The notes below the pieces were generated by a model. It worked only from the letters and a program-made list of their open reading frames with translations. It made no database searches and had not been told where the DNA came from. Below are positions 8,971 through 17,540 of a stretch of DNA of 64,000 nt, one piece after another. Within the stretch, counting starts at the first letter, position 1. Every line of letters begins with the position of its first letter. Source of the stretch: Paenibacillus sp. sptzw28 (GTDB lineage: Bacteria > Bacillota > Bacilli > Paenibacillales > Paenibacillaceae); NCBI RefSeq assembly GCF_019550795.1, contig NZ_CP080545.1, positions 2,824,001 through 2,888,000 of the forward strand. Reading direction: 5' to 3'. The position numbers and the translations under genes are program-made.

Positions 8971-9017
8971 AGAGGGCTTGTTACGACGGTTAATCCGTTG
9001 AACATGTCCTCTTTTTC
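8971..9017 (+). terminator. Terminator of tyrS
   Basis: agagggcttgtt and aacatgtcctct form an imperfect 12-bp stem with one mismatch, followed by ttttt. It starts 14 nt after the tyrS stop. Confidence 0.7.
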
Positions 9018-9165
9018 TTGCGGAAAGGCGACAGAGCGCGGTGGGTGCTGCAGAAAAGTTCAAATCAGGCAAAAAAGTATGATTGTTGGTCTCGCGGAGA
9101 TCGGTTAAGATACGGAAATGCAGCGGTAGTTGCAGCATGGAAACCGATAACAGGAGGAATTACCG

Positions 9166-10428
9166 ATGACCAAGATGCATGCGGAGCCGGTGCTGCTCGG
9201 CAAGCTTGACATCCGGCAAGCCGGGCCCCGCTGCAAGGCCTTGCTCGGGGATTTGAACGGAGACGGCAGGATGGAAATTGTCATGGTTCAGCCTGGTAAC
9301 CGGCAGGATGTCCGTTATATCCCGCATCAGGTACAGTGCCTGACCGCCTATGATATGGACGGGAGACTATTGTGGCAGTTAGGCAAGCCCGATCCCAAGG
9401 CAGGAAGCCCAGGATCCGATTATCCGGCCCAAATATATGACTTAAACGGAGACGGCCGGCTTGAAGTGCTATGCATAATGAACGATCGATTTCATGTGAT
9501 TGACGGTGAGACCGGTGCGGTCATGAGAACATTTGCACTGCCTGACCCGCAAGCGCACGATTGTATCGTCATCGCCAATCTATCCGGGGGCGAGCGGCCG
9601 ACCGATATCATCCTAAAGGACCGGTACCACCGTTTGTGGGCGCTCGATTCGGAGTTTCGGACGCTCTGGACATACCAGGGGAACCCGGGACATTTTCCCT
9701 GGGTACATGATCTGAATGGCGACGGCCGCGACGAGGTTATGGCCGGTTATGATCTGCTTGATCATAACGGACGCCTACTATGGAGCTGCAGCGAACTGGA
9801 CGACCACGCCGATTGCATTTGGGTTGGGGACGTTAATGGCGACGGAGAGAAGGAGCTTGTAATCGGCGGGAGCGTTACGGTGATGTACGACCGGAATGGA
9901 AGGGAGCTGTGGAGATATGACGGTTCTATTGAGTCTCAGCATGTGGCGCTCGGCAAGTTCCGGGCGGACCTTCATGGGCTGCAGATTGCCGGTCTTGACC
10001 GCATCGTCCGAGGCGATACGGGTGGGAATCTCAAAGGTAAAGACGGCATGTTTCTATTGAACTCCGAGGGGAGGGAATTATGGAAAGAGGAACGAAAAAC
10101 CGAGGGCTGGCTGACCATAATCGAAACCGTCAGCAGTTGGGACGATAGCCGGCTCGATTATATATTGGCATACCGTAGGGGCGGAGGTGTATATCCGGCA
10201 CTATACGACGGTTTTATGAACGTGGTCACGGAGTTTCCCATCGAAGGCTATGCCGTACATGCGGATTTGTTTGGGGAAGGACATGAACAGATTATTATTT
10301 ACACTGACGAAACGGCTTATATTTTCTCAAGCCGCGAATTCGATCCGGCGCAGGTCGCCGCGGGTCCGTCATTGCCTCAACCAAAGAGACTGTACAGCTC
10401 GCTTTATCCCGGCGGTGAAGCCCGCTAA
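9166..10428 (+). CDS. FG-GAP/VCBS-type beta-propeller protein, possibly related to PL11 rhamnogalacturonan lyases
   Basis: The 420-residue protein has four clear repeats of the calcium-binding DLNGDGR-type motif (near residues 27, 92, 185 and 225), each followed by a short strand, as in FG-GAP/VCBS propellers. Similar repeats build the propeller of family 11 rhamnogalacturonan lyases. There is no signal peptide, so it should be cytoplasmic. The start has AGGAGG 8 nt upstream. The next gene is a rhamnogalacturonan-acetylesterase-like hydrolase on the same strand, which suggests a shared role in breaking down imported pectin fragments. Catalytic activity is not shown by the sequence; a binding-only propeller is possible. 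Confidence 0.6.
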   Translation: MTKMHAEPVLLGKLDIRQAGPRCKALLGDLNGDGRMEIVMVQPGNRQDVRYIPHQVQCLTAYDMDGRLLWQLGKPDPKAGSPGSDYPAQIYDLNGDGRLEVLCIMNDRFHVIDGETGAVMRTFALPDPQAHDCIVIANLSGGERPTDIILKDRYHRLWALDSEFRTLWTYQGNPGHFPWVHDLNGDGRDEVMAGYDLLDHNGRLLWSCSELDDHADCIWVGDVNGDGEKELVIGGSVTVMYDRNGRELWRYDGSIESQHVALGKFRADLHGLQIAGLDRIVRGDTGGNLKGKDGMFLLNSEGRELWKEERKTEGWLTIIETVSSWDDSRLDYILAYRRGGGVYPALYDGFMNVVTEFPIEGYAVHADLFGEGHEQIIIYTDETAYIFSSREFDPAQVAAGPSLPQPKRLYSSLYPGGEAR

Positions 10429-10505
10429 GGTATTTTGACAAGCAGCTCTTCACCGCAGCCGGTGAATGAGTTTGCTCACACTCATAAATAGGAGAGATGC
10501 TGTTC

Positions 10506-11159
10506 ATGACCAGGCAATTGAGTGTTTATTTGGCGAGCGATTCTACTTGCCAAAGCTACGGCAAGGGCCAATTCCCGCAAGCGGGCTGGGGGCAGTTTAT
10601 CGGCAATTATTTTAACGGAAATATAAAAGTGTTCAATCATGCGATTGGGGGGAGAAGCAGTAAAACCTTCGTTACGGAGGGACGGCTTAACGATATTTTA
10701 TCGGAGATGCAGGAAGGCGATTATCTATTGATCCAGATGGGGCACAACGATTCCACGTTAAGCAAGCCGGAACGATATACCAAGCCGCAAACAACCTATA
10801 AAGTATATTTGAAAATGTATGTGGATGGAGCGCGCGAGCGCAAAGGGATACCGGTGCTGATAACACCTGTTGCAAGGCTGCATCATGAGGATGGCGGTTT
10901 TATTAATGATTTTCCCGATTATTGCGATGCGATCAAAGAGCTCGCTGCGACAGAAAACGTCCCGTTGATCGATTTAATGGATAGAAGCCTTGAATGTTAT
11001 GCTTCGACCGGCTACGAACACGCATCATCTTTTTTTATGGTCTCCGTGAATGGTACGGACTGTACTCATTTTACCGAGAAAGGAGCGGAACGGATAGCTG
11101 AGCTGGTAGCCCAAGGCATAAAAGATTTGAACATCGGACTGTCCGAATATGTAAAATAA
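10506..11159 (+). CDS. GDSL/SGNH hydrolase, rhamnogalacturonan acetylesterase-like
   Basis: Block I reads YLASDSTCQ (nucleophile Ser), block III is MGHNDS (Asn), and the catalytic Asp-His pair appears as DCTH near the C terminus. This order and the ASDST form match the RhgT/YesT group that removes acetyl esters from rhamnogalacturonan. At 217 residues it is a single domain without a signal peptide, so it would act on oligosaccharides inside the cell. The ATG at 10506 is preferred over 10497 because GGAGAG ends directly before the latter. It lies 77 nt after the propeller gene and the two probably form one transcript; a terminator follows. Confidence 0.75.
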   Translation: MTRQLSVYLASDSTCQSYGKGQFPQAGWGQFIGNYFNGNIKVFNHAIGGRSSKTFVTEGRLNDILSEMQEGDYLLIQMGHNDSTLSKPERYTKPQTTYKVYLKMYVDGARERKGIPVLITPVARLHHEDGGFINDFPDYCDAIKELAATENVPLIDLMDRSLECYASTGYEHASSFFMVSVNGTDCTHFTEKGAERIAELVAQGIKDLNIGLSEYVK

Positions 11160-11217
11160 CGGCTTGCCAAAAGAGAGACTCAATCATTGCCATGGCCTTA
11201 ATACTGAAACAGATTAC

Positions 11218-11255
11218 ACGGTCGAACCTGCCTGACAGCCGGTTCGGCCGTTTTT
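11218..11255 (+). terminator. Terminator after the GDSL hydrolase gene
   Basis: acggtcgaac and gttcggccgt pair with one G-T wobble and are followed by ttttt. Confidence 0.65.
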
Positions 11256-11278
11256 CTATATATTGGCGGTTGAAAGAA

Positions 11279-11304
11279 CGCAACTTCCTCAGTGTAAGTG
11301 CGTA
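11279..11304 (+). promoter_or_regulatory. Possible ECF-sigma (sigma-W-like) promoter of the nfeD-flotillin operon
   Basis: CGCAAC and CGTA are separated by 16 bp, the spacing and core (AAC / CGTA) of Bacillus sigma-W promoters. The B. subtilis counterpart operon yuaF-yuaG is sigma-W dependent. The -35 is only a partial match to TGAAAC. Confidence 0.3.
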
Positions 11305-11356
11305 ATAAATATCGGCTCAGCTTCAAGAATATGGATGGTACGAAGGGAGGGGGACG

Positions 11357-11884
11357 ATGGAGACGCTTTTTTTGTCCTGCCTGATCGGGGGTGCTTTATT
11401 TGCCGTCATTAGTGTCATATTCGGCGATTGGCTCAGCCTGGCGCTTGACGGGGCACTAGATTTCCTCTCCATTGACGGGCATCCCGTCTTACAGCCGATG
11501 ACAGTCGTGGGCGGAATCACCGTTTTCGGGGGTGCGGGTATGATGCTCGACCGTTACAGCGAATTAGGCGGTGCCGCTGTTATTGGATTTGCGGTATTAT
11601 TCGCCGTAATTGCAGGCATATGCGTGTACTTCTTCTATGTGAAGCCGATGGAGAATAGCGAGAGCTCCACGGGCTACTCAATGAAAGAGCTGTCCGGCGT
11701 TATCGCGGAAGTGCTCGTTCCTATTCCCGAAGTCGGTTATGGGGAAGTCATGATTAAAGCGGGTGCCGGCGTGTCGAACCAAATCGCCGCCAGCTTTGAC
11801 GGATCGATGATTCCTTCAGGTGCGCGTGTCGTAGTCATTGAGGTGAAGGACAACACGCTGTATGTTTCAAAGCTGGAGCTGTAG
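11357..11884 (+). CDS. NfeD-family membrane protein (YuaF-like)
   Basis: The 175-residue protein has several hydrophobic segments in its first 100 residues and then a compact beta-rich C-terminal domain (about 110-175), the OB-fold NfeD domain. NfeD proteins without the protease part are typically encoded beside flotillins and help organise membrane microdomains. Here the flotillin gene follows after 48 nt, so the pair matches yuaF-yuaG of B. subtilis. The start is supported by gggaggggg just upstream. Confidence 0.82.
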   Translation: METLFLSCLIGGALFAVISVIFGDWLSLALDGALDFLSIDGHPVLQPMTVVGGITVFGGAGMMLDRYSELGGAAVIGFAVLFAVIAGICVYFFYVKPMENSESSTGYSMKELSGVIAEVLVPIPEVGYGEVMIKAGAGVSNQIAASFDGSMIPSGARVVVIEVKDNTLYVSKLEL

Positions 11885-11932
11885 GCAAGCGGATATACGA
11901 AGAAATGAATTATCGAGGGGAGAAATTTAATT

Positions 11933-13483
11933 ATGATTCCGGATTATTTAACCATTCCGCTTACGGTTGCAGGTGTATTGATCTTGCTGGGTCTGGCCTT
12001 CTGGGCGCGATATAAGACGGTCAGCCCGGACCAGGCGATGATTGTCACAGGTACGTTTCTCGGCAGCAGAAACCTCGCGACCGATGAGACCGGCCGTAAA
12101 ATTAAAATCGTTCGAGGCGGGGGAGCCTTTATTTTACCTGTTTTTCAGAAAGCTGATTTTCTCTCGCTGCTCTCTCACAAGCTGGAAGTTTCTACACCGG
12201 AAGTGTACACGGAGCAAGGTGTTCCGGTTATGGCCGACGGTGTTGCCATCATTAAAATCGGCGGTGCCGTTGAGGATGTGGCAACTGCAGCGGAGCAGTT
12301 CATGGGCAAGCCCACCGAATCGCTAAAGGGAGAAGCGCAGGAGGTGCTGGAGGGGCATCTGCGCGCGATTCTCGGGTCGATGACTGTGGAAGAGGTGTAC
12401 CGAAACCGCGATAAATTCGCCCAGGAGGTTCAAGGCGTTGCTGCGCGGGATTTGAAAAAGATGGGGCTGCAGATCGTATCTTTCACGATTAAGGATCTGC
12501 GTGACAAACACGGCTACCTCGATGCGCTTGGGAAACCGCGGATTGCCGCGGTAAAGCGGGACGCCGACATAGCCGAAGCCGAAGCGGTCCGGGATTCGCG
12601 CATTCAGAAGGCGCGGGCGGAGGAGGAAGGCCAAAAGGCGGAGCTGCTTCGCGATACGAACATTGCCGAAGCATCCAAAGAGAAAGAGCTTAAAATAGCC
12701 GCCTTTAAGAAAGATCAAGATATGGCCAAGGCCGAAGCGGACCAAGCGTATGCCGTGCAGGAAGCGCGTTCCAAGCAAAGCGTCGTCGAAGAGCAGATGC
12801 AGGTGGAATTGGTACGCAAGGAGCGGGAGATCGATCTGGAAACGAAAGAAATCCTGCGCCGAGAGAAGCAATATGACTCGGAAGTGAAGAAGAAAGCCGA
12901 CGCCGATCGATACGCGGTGGAACAGGCGGCGGAAGCGGATAAAGCGAAGCGTCTTCGCGAGGCGGATGCGCTTCAATACAGAATCGAAGCCGAAGCGAGG
13001 GCCAACGCCGAGCAGAAACGGCTTGAAGGTCTCGCCATCGCGGATGCGGAGAGGGCGAAAGGGACTGCCGACGCCGAGGTAATCAAGCTTCGGGGGTTAG
13101 CGGAAGCCGAGGCGAAAGAAAAGCTGGCGGAAGCATTTGAAAAATTCGGTGAAGCCGCAGTATTGGATATTATCGTAAAGATGCTGCCTGAACTTGCAGG
13201 CAAAGTCGCCGAACCGATAAAAGGAATCGATAAATTGACCGTCGTCGACACAGGGCACGGAGAAGGCGCGGCGCGGTTAAGTAATTATGTAACCTCTCTT
13301 ATGGCTACGGCGCCGGAAATGCTGAAGAGCGTATCGGGGATTGACCTTAACGCTATAGTCAGAGGGTTCACGTCAAAGGCTGTACCGCAGCTCGGAGCAA
13401 ACCAATCGCTTCCGCCTGTCCAACCGGGTTCGGTCTCACCTCCGCTGCCTTCGACGATATTACCTTCGGAACCGAAACAATAA
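11933..13483 (+). CDS. floT: Flotillin
   Basis: This 516-residue scaffold protein of functional membrane microdomains begins with one hydrophobic segment (residues 3-23). An SPFH/PHB domain follows (about 30-210), then a long coiled-coil region rich in Glu-Ala repeats (about 210-400), and a flexible Pro-rich tail. The length and order match FloT/YuaG. It is the second gene of the nfeD-flotillin operon and has GAGGGGAG upstream. A perfect hairpin follows the stop. In Bacillus such proteins gather signalling and secretion proteins in raft-like patches; the same role is inferred here. Confidence 0.93.
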   Translation: MIPDYLTIPLTVAGVLILLGLAFWARYKTVSPDQAMIVTGTFLGSRNLATDETGRKIKIVRGGGAFILPVFQKADFLSLLSHKLEVSTPEVYTEQGVPVMADGVAIIKIGGAVEDVATAAEQFMGKPTESLKGEAQEVLEGHLRAILGSMTVEEVYRNRDKFAQEVQGVAARDLKKMGLQIVSFTIKDLRDKHGYLDALGKPRIAAVKRDADIAEAEAVRDSRIQKARAEEEGQKAELLRDTNIAEASKEKELKIAAFKKDQDMAKAEADQAYAVQEARSKQSVVEEQMQVELVRKEREIDLETKEILRREKQYDSEVKKKADADRYAVEQAAEADKAKRLREADALQYRIEAEARANAEQKRLEGLAIADAERAKGTADAEVIKLRGLAEAEAKEKLAEAFEKFGEAAVLDIIVKMLPELAGKVAEPIKGIDKLTVVDTGHGEGAARLSNYVTSLMATAPEMLKSVSGIDLNAIVRGFTSKAVPQLGANQSLPPVQPGSVSPPLPSTILPSEPKQ

Positions 13484-13498
13484 GTAAGTAAAGACAAC

Positions 13499-13532
13499 AG
13501 AGGTCAAACCGCTTCAAAGCGGTTTGACCTCT
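13499..13532 (+). terminator. Hairpin after the flotillin gene
   Basis: A perfect 16-bp inverted repeat with a 2-nt centre lies 15 nt after the flotillin stop. The downstream T content is weak (gcttattt), so termination may be partial. Confidence 0.55.
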
Positions 13533-13637
13533 GCTTATTTGTCGCAGCTATAATGGCCAAATGGTCGGGCGGGCAAACCAATGCCCGTTGCAAATGTATG
13601 ACGGAACGTCCGGAACTGCAGGATGGCTGTGCATAAT

Positions 13638-13673
13638 TAAAAAAAGCGATCCAGGGCAAGCCTTGGATCGCTT
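13638..13673 (-). terminator. Terminator of rpsD
   Basis: On the minus strand aagcgatccaagg and its partner form a stem followed by a run of seven T residues, starting just after the rpsD stop. Confidence 0.8.
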
Positions 13674-13678
13674 CGTTA

Positions 13679-14278
13679 TTAACGGCTGTAAAACTCGACG
13701 ATTTGTTTCTCGTCGATTTCTTGCGGAAGCTCTGCGCGCTCCGGAAGTCTAACAAATTTACCTTCTACAGCGTTGTCGTTGTATTCCAGGTAGTTAGGCA
13801 GGAAGTTGCGGCCTTCCAGCGCTTCTTTAACAGATTTGACGTTGCGGCTGCGTTCGCGAAGACCGATTACGTCGCCGACAGATACCGTATAGGATGCGAT
13901 GTCGACTTTCTTGCCGTTAACGGTAACGTGACCGTGCGATACAAGCTGGCGTGCGCCTGCACGGGAGTTGGCAAATCCGAGACGGTATACAAGGTTATCC
14001 AGACGGCTCTCGAGAAGGGCCATGAAGTTTTCACCCGAAATACCTTTCATCTTCGATGCTTTATCGAAAAGATTACGGAATTGCTTCTCGTTCATTCCGT
14101 ACATATGACGCAATTTTTGTTTCTCTTGTAATTGAATGCCGTAGCCGCTCATTTTTTTCCGTTGTCCAGGACCATGCTGTCCCGGTGGAAACGCGCGTTT
14201 CAATTCCTTACCCGTTCCGCTTAGGGAAATGCCGAGGCGGCGGCTTAATTTAAATTTAGGACCCGTATATCTTGACAT
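13679..14278 (-). CDS. rpsD: 30S ribosomal protein S4
   Basis: The 199-residue protein begins [16 protein letters not shown] and ends [10 protein letters not shown], hallmarks of Bacillus S4. The S4 RNA-binding domain lies at about residues 90-155 ([16 protein letters not shown]). It is the zinc-free form, with no Cys cluster at the N terminus. S4 nucleates assembly of the 30S body by binding 16S rRNA and in Bacillus represses its own mRNA. Here it is monocistronic, with its own strong promoter, a structured leader of about 170 nt and a terminator. Confidence 0.97.
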   Translation of the reverse strand: MSRYTGPKFKLSRRLGISLSGTGKELKRAFPPGQHGPGQRKKMSGYGIQLQEKQKLRHMYGMNEKQFRNLFDKASKMKGISGENFMALLESRLDNLVYRLGFANSRAGARQLVSHGHVTVNGKKVDIASYTVSVGDVIGLRERSRNVKSVKEALEGRNFLPNYLEYNDNAVEGKFVRLPERAELPQEIDEKQIVEFYSR

Positions 14279-14448
14279 GTGTCGTAAAACTCCTTCTTCA
14301 AATGGGATGTTTGAAAATGGGTGTTTCGCCGAGTGCTGTCTGCGCTTAAAAGTATAAACCGTTCAAGTCCTGACAGGCATGTTCAGCCGCAGTCCTGCCA
14401 GAGACAGCCTCCGTGAGGGTGACACAAAACCGTGCCCAATATTCAACT
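14279..14448 (-). promoter_or_regulatory. rpsD leader, probable S4 autoregulatory region
   Basis: A leader of about 170 nt separates the promoter from the start codon. It contains a hairpin with arms 14370-14377 and 14394-14401 (8 bp, one G-U) and further G/C-rich segments. Bacillus rpsD leaders of similar length bind S4 and shut off translation. The match is by position and structure, not by a confirmed consensus. Confidence 0.5.
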
Positions 14449-14454
14449 ATAAAT

Positions 14455-14482
14455 ATTATATAAATTCAGAGGCTAATGTCAA
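14455..14482 (-). promoter_or_regulatory. Strong sigma-A promoter of rpsD
   Basis: On the minus strand perfect TTGACA (14477-14482) and TATAAT (14455-14460) boxes are 16 bp apart. The remaining 14483-14641 is AT-rich and holds no gene; a TATAAT at 14598-14603 may serve the next gene. Confidence 0.8.
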
Positions 14483-14641
14483 GTAAATAGTCATATTATT
14501 TTTTAGTTTTCAGATAAAGGCATTGAATTGAACCTTAAGACCTATTCATAAGGGGCAAAAATAGTGCATATTTACCTAATCTGGAGTATGATAGATTTAT
14601 AATAATGAAATTTGCGAATTACCGCAAAGGTGGGATGACAG

Positions 14642-16579
14642 GTGATGAACCCGCTCCATTTACATAATCCGGCATTTGAGGACCATACCTTAGGGAACCA
14701 GCCAGCAACGCAGCTTCCTTCGATTTGGTTTGAGAATGAAGATATTCAAGAAGAGGATAACATTGTTCTGGAATCACTGCTGGAAAGCAGTTTCGCCGAA
14801 TGGTTGGCGGATGCGGCCGATCTAACGTTACTTGGCAACGCAATCGGACTTTGCGGGAAACAAGGGGCGCTTATTACATCCACAGGTTTTCCGGTGAAAG
14901 GACGCTATGATTCTCGAAAATGCGAGCGGCTTGCTGCGGCCTCCTGCCGCAAAGGCCAACCTCAGATAGACGGTGACACCGCAGCTGTGCCCATTCTGAA
15001 ACGAAGCGATAACCTGGCTTTTGCAGCGCTTGTGATGGTTGTTGACGGAAGCTTAGGGAACGGGGTTGCAGAATTAGCGGCATCCGCCCTTCATTTCCGC
15101 ATCCTGTTCTACAATCAATTCGAGCGTAGGTTTGTCCGGGAAATGGCAGCGCAGCTTCAGCTCACCGCTCGAGAGGCAGACCGCAGGGAAACACTGTTTG
15201 AGGTTTCCAGGCGCCTGCATGACCGATATGAGGTTTCATCCGTATTAAATGTTCTGCTTGTCGAATTGGAAAGCTTATACCCTTATTCAAATATCGATTT
15301 ATATTTATCGCAGGATTATTTGTACGGTGATACTCGGGTGAAGCCTCTGTATGCCCGGGATCTGGCGGCTGATATATATACAAAGGCTTTCCTGAATGGA
15401 CAGCCGGTAATAGAGTGCGAGGAGCACGGCAGAATGAAGCTTGCCATACCGATGGGCGGTAAACAAGCTGTTTATGGCGTCCTAAGCATTACTATGGAGA
15501 AGCAAATGTGGAACGAGTCGGACCTGCATGTATTTATGACATTATCCGAATCGGCGGGCTCTGCATTTGAGAATGCAAAACTGTTTGAACAATCCAATTT
15601 ATTAATCGGAGAGCTCCAGCTAATTAATGATCTTACCAAGCGGATCAATCAATCGCTCCGGTTGAATGAGATTTTTCAATTTACAATGACTGAGCTGCTG
15701 CACATTTTTAAAGCCCACTACTGTAATGTTCTTCAACTTAATAAAGAAACGAACCAATTCCATGTCATGTCCAGCAACTTGCCGACAGCGGCCGATGAGA
15801 ACTACACGACAGAATATGGTTTTTGCGGAATTGTTTTTAGAACCGGAGAGCCTCTTATTATTTCGGATTATCGGGCGAGCCGGGTAGTCGATTCCAAACT
15901 TATGGATGTGACGGGTTCACGTTCACTCATTGCGACTCCTTTAATGGCGAATTCCGAAGTGGTCGGTGTAATCATGGTTTCGCATCAAAGCCCTAATTAT
16001 TTCTCATACGATAATTTCAAGCTGCTGCAGGTGCTCTCGATACATATCGGACTTGCCATTTCCAATGCCTCGCTCCATGCCGAGGTCAGGCGAATGGTCA
16101 TCACCGATAATTTGACCGGACTTCATGCCAGGCATTATCTGAATGAACAAATTCAGTCCAAGCAGCGCAAAGACTCCTCAGGCTCGCTGGTACTGGTCGA
16201 TATCGATCATTTCAAGCACGTAAACGATACATACGGCCACCAAATCGGCGACCGGATCCTCATTGCCGTAAGCGACATTATCCGCACATGCATCCGTGAG
16301 AGCGACATTGCCGCGCGGTGGGGGGGAGAAGAACTGGCCGTGTACTTGCCGCAAATAAGATCCGACCAGGCGTATACAATTGCGACAAGGATTCGTTCGC
16401 GGGTGGAGGAGAATACGGACCCCCGGGTAACAGTTTCGTGCGGTATTTCCGAATGGACGTCCGAGGATGAGAAAATAAGTGTGGAGTCGCTGTTCTACCG
16501 TGCGGACATGGCGCTTTATGAAGCAAAGAACAATGGGCGTAACAACGTTTCGATTCGCAGAGTGGGCCTCACGAAATAA
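14642..16579 (+). CDS. Diguanylate cyclase with two GAF domains (GAF-GAF-GGDEF)
   Basis: This 645-residue soluble signalling protein has an unassigned N-terminal part (1-180), two GAF-like sensory domains (about 190-315 and 335-480) and a C-terminal GGDEF domain. The active-site loop reads GGEEL rather than GGEEF. The inhibitory site RESD lies five residues before it, so product feedback is likely. The enzyme would make c-di-GMP from two GTP in response to a ligand bound by the GAF domains; the ligand is unknown. AAGGTGGG precedes a GTG at 14642 and an ATG at 14645, and either could be used. A terminator follows. Confidence 0.85.
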   Translation: MMNPLHLHNPAFEDHTLGNQPATQLPSIWFENEDIQEEDNIVLESLLESSFAEWLADAADLTLLGNAIGLCGKQGALITSTGFPVKGRYDSRKCERLAAASCRKGQPQIDGDTAAVPILKRSDNLAFAALVMVVDGSLGNGVAELAASALHFRILFYNQFERRFVREMAAQLQLTAREADRRETLFEVSRRLHDRYEVSSVLNVLLVELESLYPYSNIDLYLSQDYLYGDTRVKPLYARDLAADIYTKAFLNGQPVIECEEHGRMKLAIPMGGKQAVYGVLSITMEKQMWNESDLHVFMTLSESAGSAFENAKLFEQSNLLIGELQLINDLTKRINQSLRLNEIFQFTMTELLHIFKAHYCNVLQLNKETNQFHVMSSNLPTAADENYTTEYGFCGIVFRTGEPLIISDYRASRVVDSKLMDVTGSRSLIATPLMANSEVVGVIMVSHQSPNYFSYDNFKLLQVLSIHIGLAISNASLHAEVRRMVITDNLTGLHARHYLNEQIQSKQRKDSSGSLVLVDIDHFKHVNDTYGHQIGDRILIAVSDIIRTCIRESDIAARWGGEELAVYLPQIRSDQAYTIATRIRSRVEENTDPRVTVSCGISEWTSEDEKISVESLFYRADMALYEAKNNGRNNVSIRRVGLTK

Positions 16580-16580
16580 G

Positions 16581-16632
16581 AACACGGATGTGCCGGCGCA
16601 GGCAGTGCAGGTGCATCCGTGTTAATTTTTTG
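16581..16632 (+). terminator. Terminator of the diguanylate cyclase gene
   Basis: aacacggatg (16581-16590) pairs with catccgtgtt (16614-16623), followed by aattttttt. Confidence 0.75.
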
Positions 16633-16718
16633 ACCTGGTTTAAGGCTTATCGCATAAAGCGGTGCCCGGCGGCAGACGATACGTAAGACAAAGATAATGC
16701 TCGACCCGGGAGTGAATA

Positions 16719-17444
16719 ATGTTGAGACTATTAAAAATAAAGCCAATAACAATCCTTGCTTTCATTATTTTATCGGGCTGCACCTCTCCGACACACGGGA
16801 AAACAGCCGATGAGCTTCTTTCTTTATCGGTGTCCGGTTTATCAGGTGTCGATCGTTATGCCTTTTCGGGAATCACAGGAATAGTTTCAGCTGATGCCGG
16901 TAATTTGACTCCTGTTTCTTTTCAAGGCATTGTTGAGGACCATAACCAAATCCGGGTTCAATCGGATGGGAATATAGCATCTACAGGGATAATCGAGCCG
17001 CTGGACCTTCTCAACCATGTCCAGGCGTCGGCGAAGAATACGGAAATCGTTAATTCAGAGTCCGGTGCCCGTACAGCGATGCTTATGATTGAGACGGATG
17101 ACACTGCAAATGAAAAGTATTGGCGAGAAAACATACGCAACGAGTTTCACAGTCTGCAACGGAAAGCAGCTGAGCCATCAGTCGCCGCCATCAAAGACGG
17201 ACACCATAGCGCCTCGTTAAATGCTTTCAGGAAGGAATGGGCAGCAGAGCTTGAGCAATCGGGCAGACAGCTGGACCAAATGCTCTCCACGCTTCGCGTC
17301 CATACCACCTATAAACTCCTAATTGATAAAACCCGGATGCTGCCTCTTAGGCTGCAGGAGCATTCAGTGCTTCATTATAAGACCGGGGCCGGTCAGATGA
17401 AAGAGACGCGAAACAGCGATATTTCGTTCCGGACGCTTCAATAA
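16719..17444 (+). CDS. Predicted lipoprotein of unknown function
   Basis: The 241-residue protein opens with a signal peptide of about 20 residues that ends in the lipobox LSGC, so it should be lipidated and held on the outer face of the membrane. The remainder has no domain I recognise. A long charged stretch (about 120-200) looks helical, and the final part has alternating polar and hydrophobic residues as in beta sheets. GGGAG lies 6 nt before the ATG. It stands alone between a terminator and the aminopeptidase gene, so context gives no clue to its job. Confidence 0.75.
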   Translation: MLRLLKIKPITILAFIILSGCTSPTHGKTADELLSLSVSGLSGVDRYAFSGITGIVSADAGNLTPVSFQGIVEDHNQIRVQSDGNIASTGIIEPLDLLNHVQASAKNTEIVNSESGARTAMLMIETDDTANEKYWRENIRNEFHSLQRKAAEPSVAAIKDGHHSASLNAFRKEWAAELEQSGRQLDQMLSTLRVHTTYKLLIDKTRMLPLRLQEHSVLHYKTGAGQMKETRNSDISFRTLQ

Positions 17445-17540
17445 GGGGGGCTGGTTTACAGCGACGCAATATGTGCAACATGACCTAAAACATGGTAGGA
17501 TAAACAAGAAGAATCCATCAAGCAGGAGGAAGTGATTTCG

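Noticed and set aside
12323..12976. Antisense frame of 217 codons over the flotillin gene
   Set aside because: The coiled-coil repeats of flotillin produce a long open frame on the other strand; it shows no start signal or domain.
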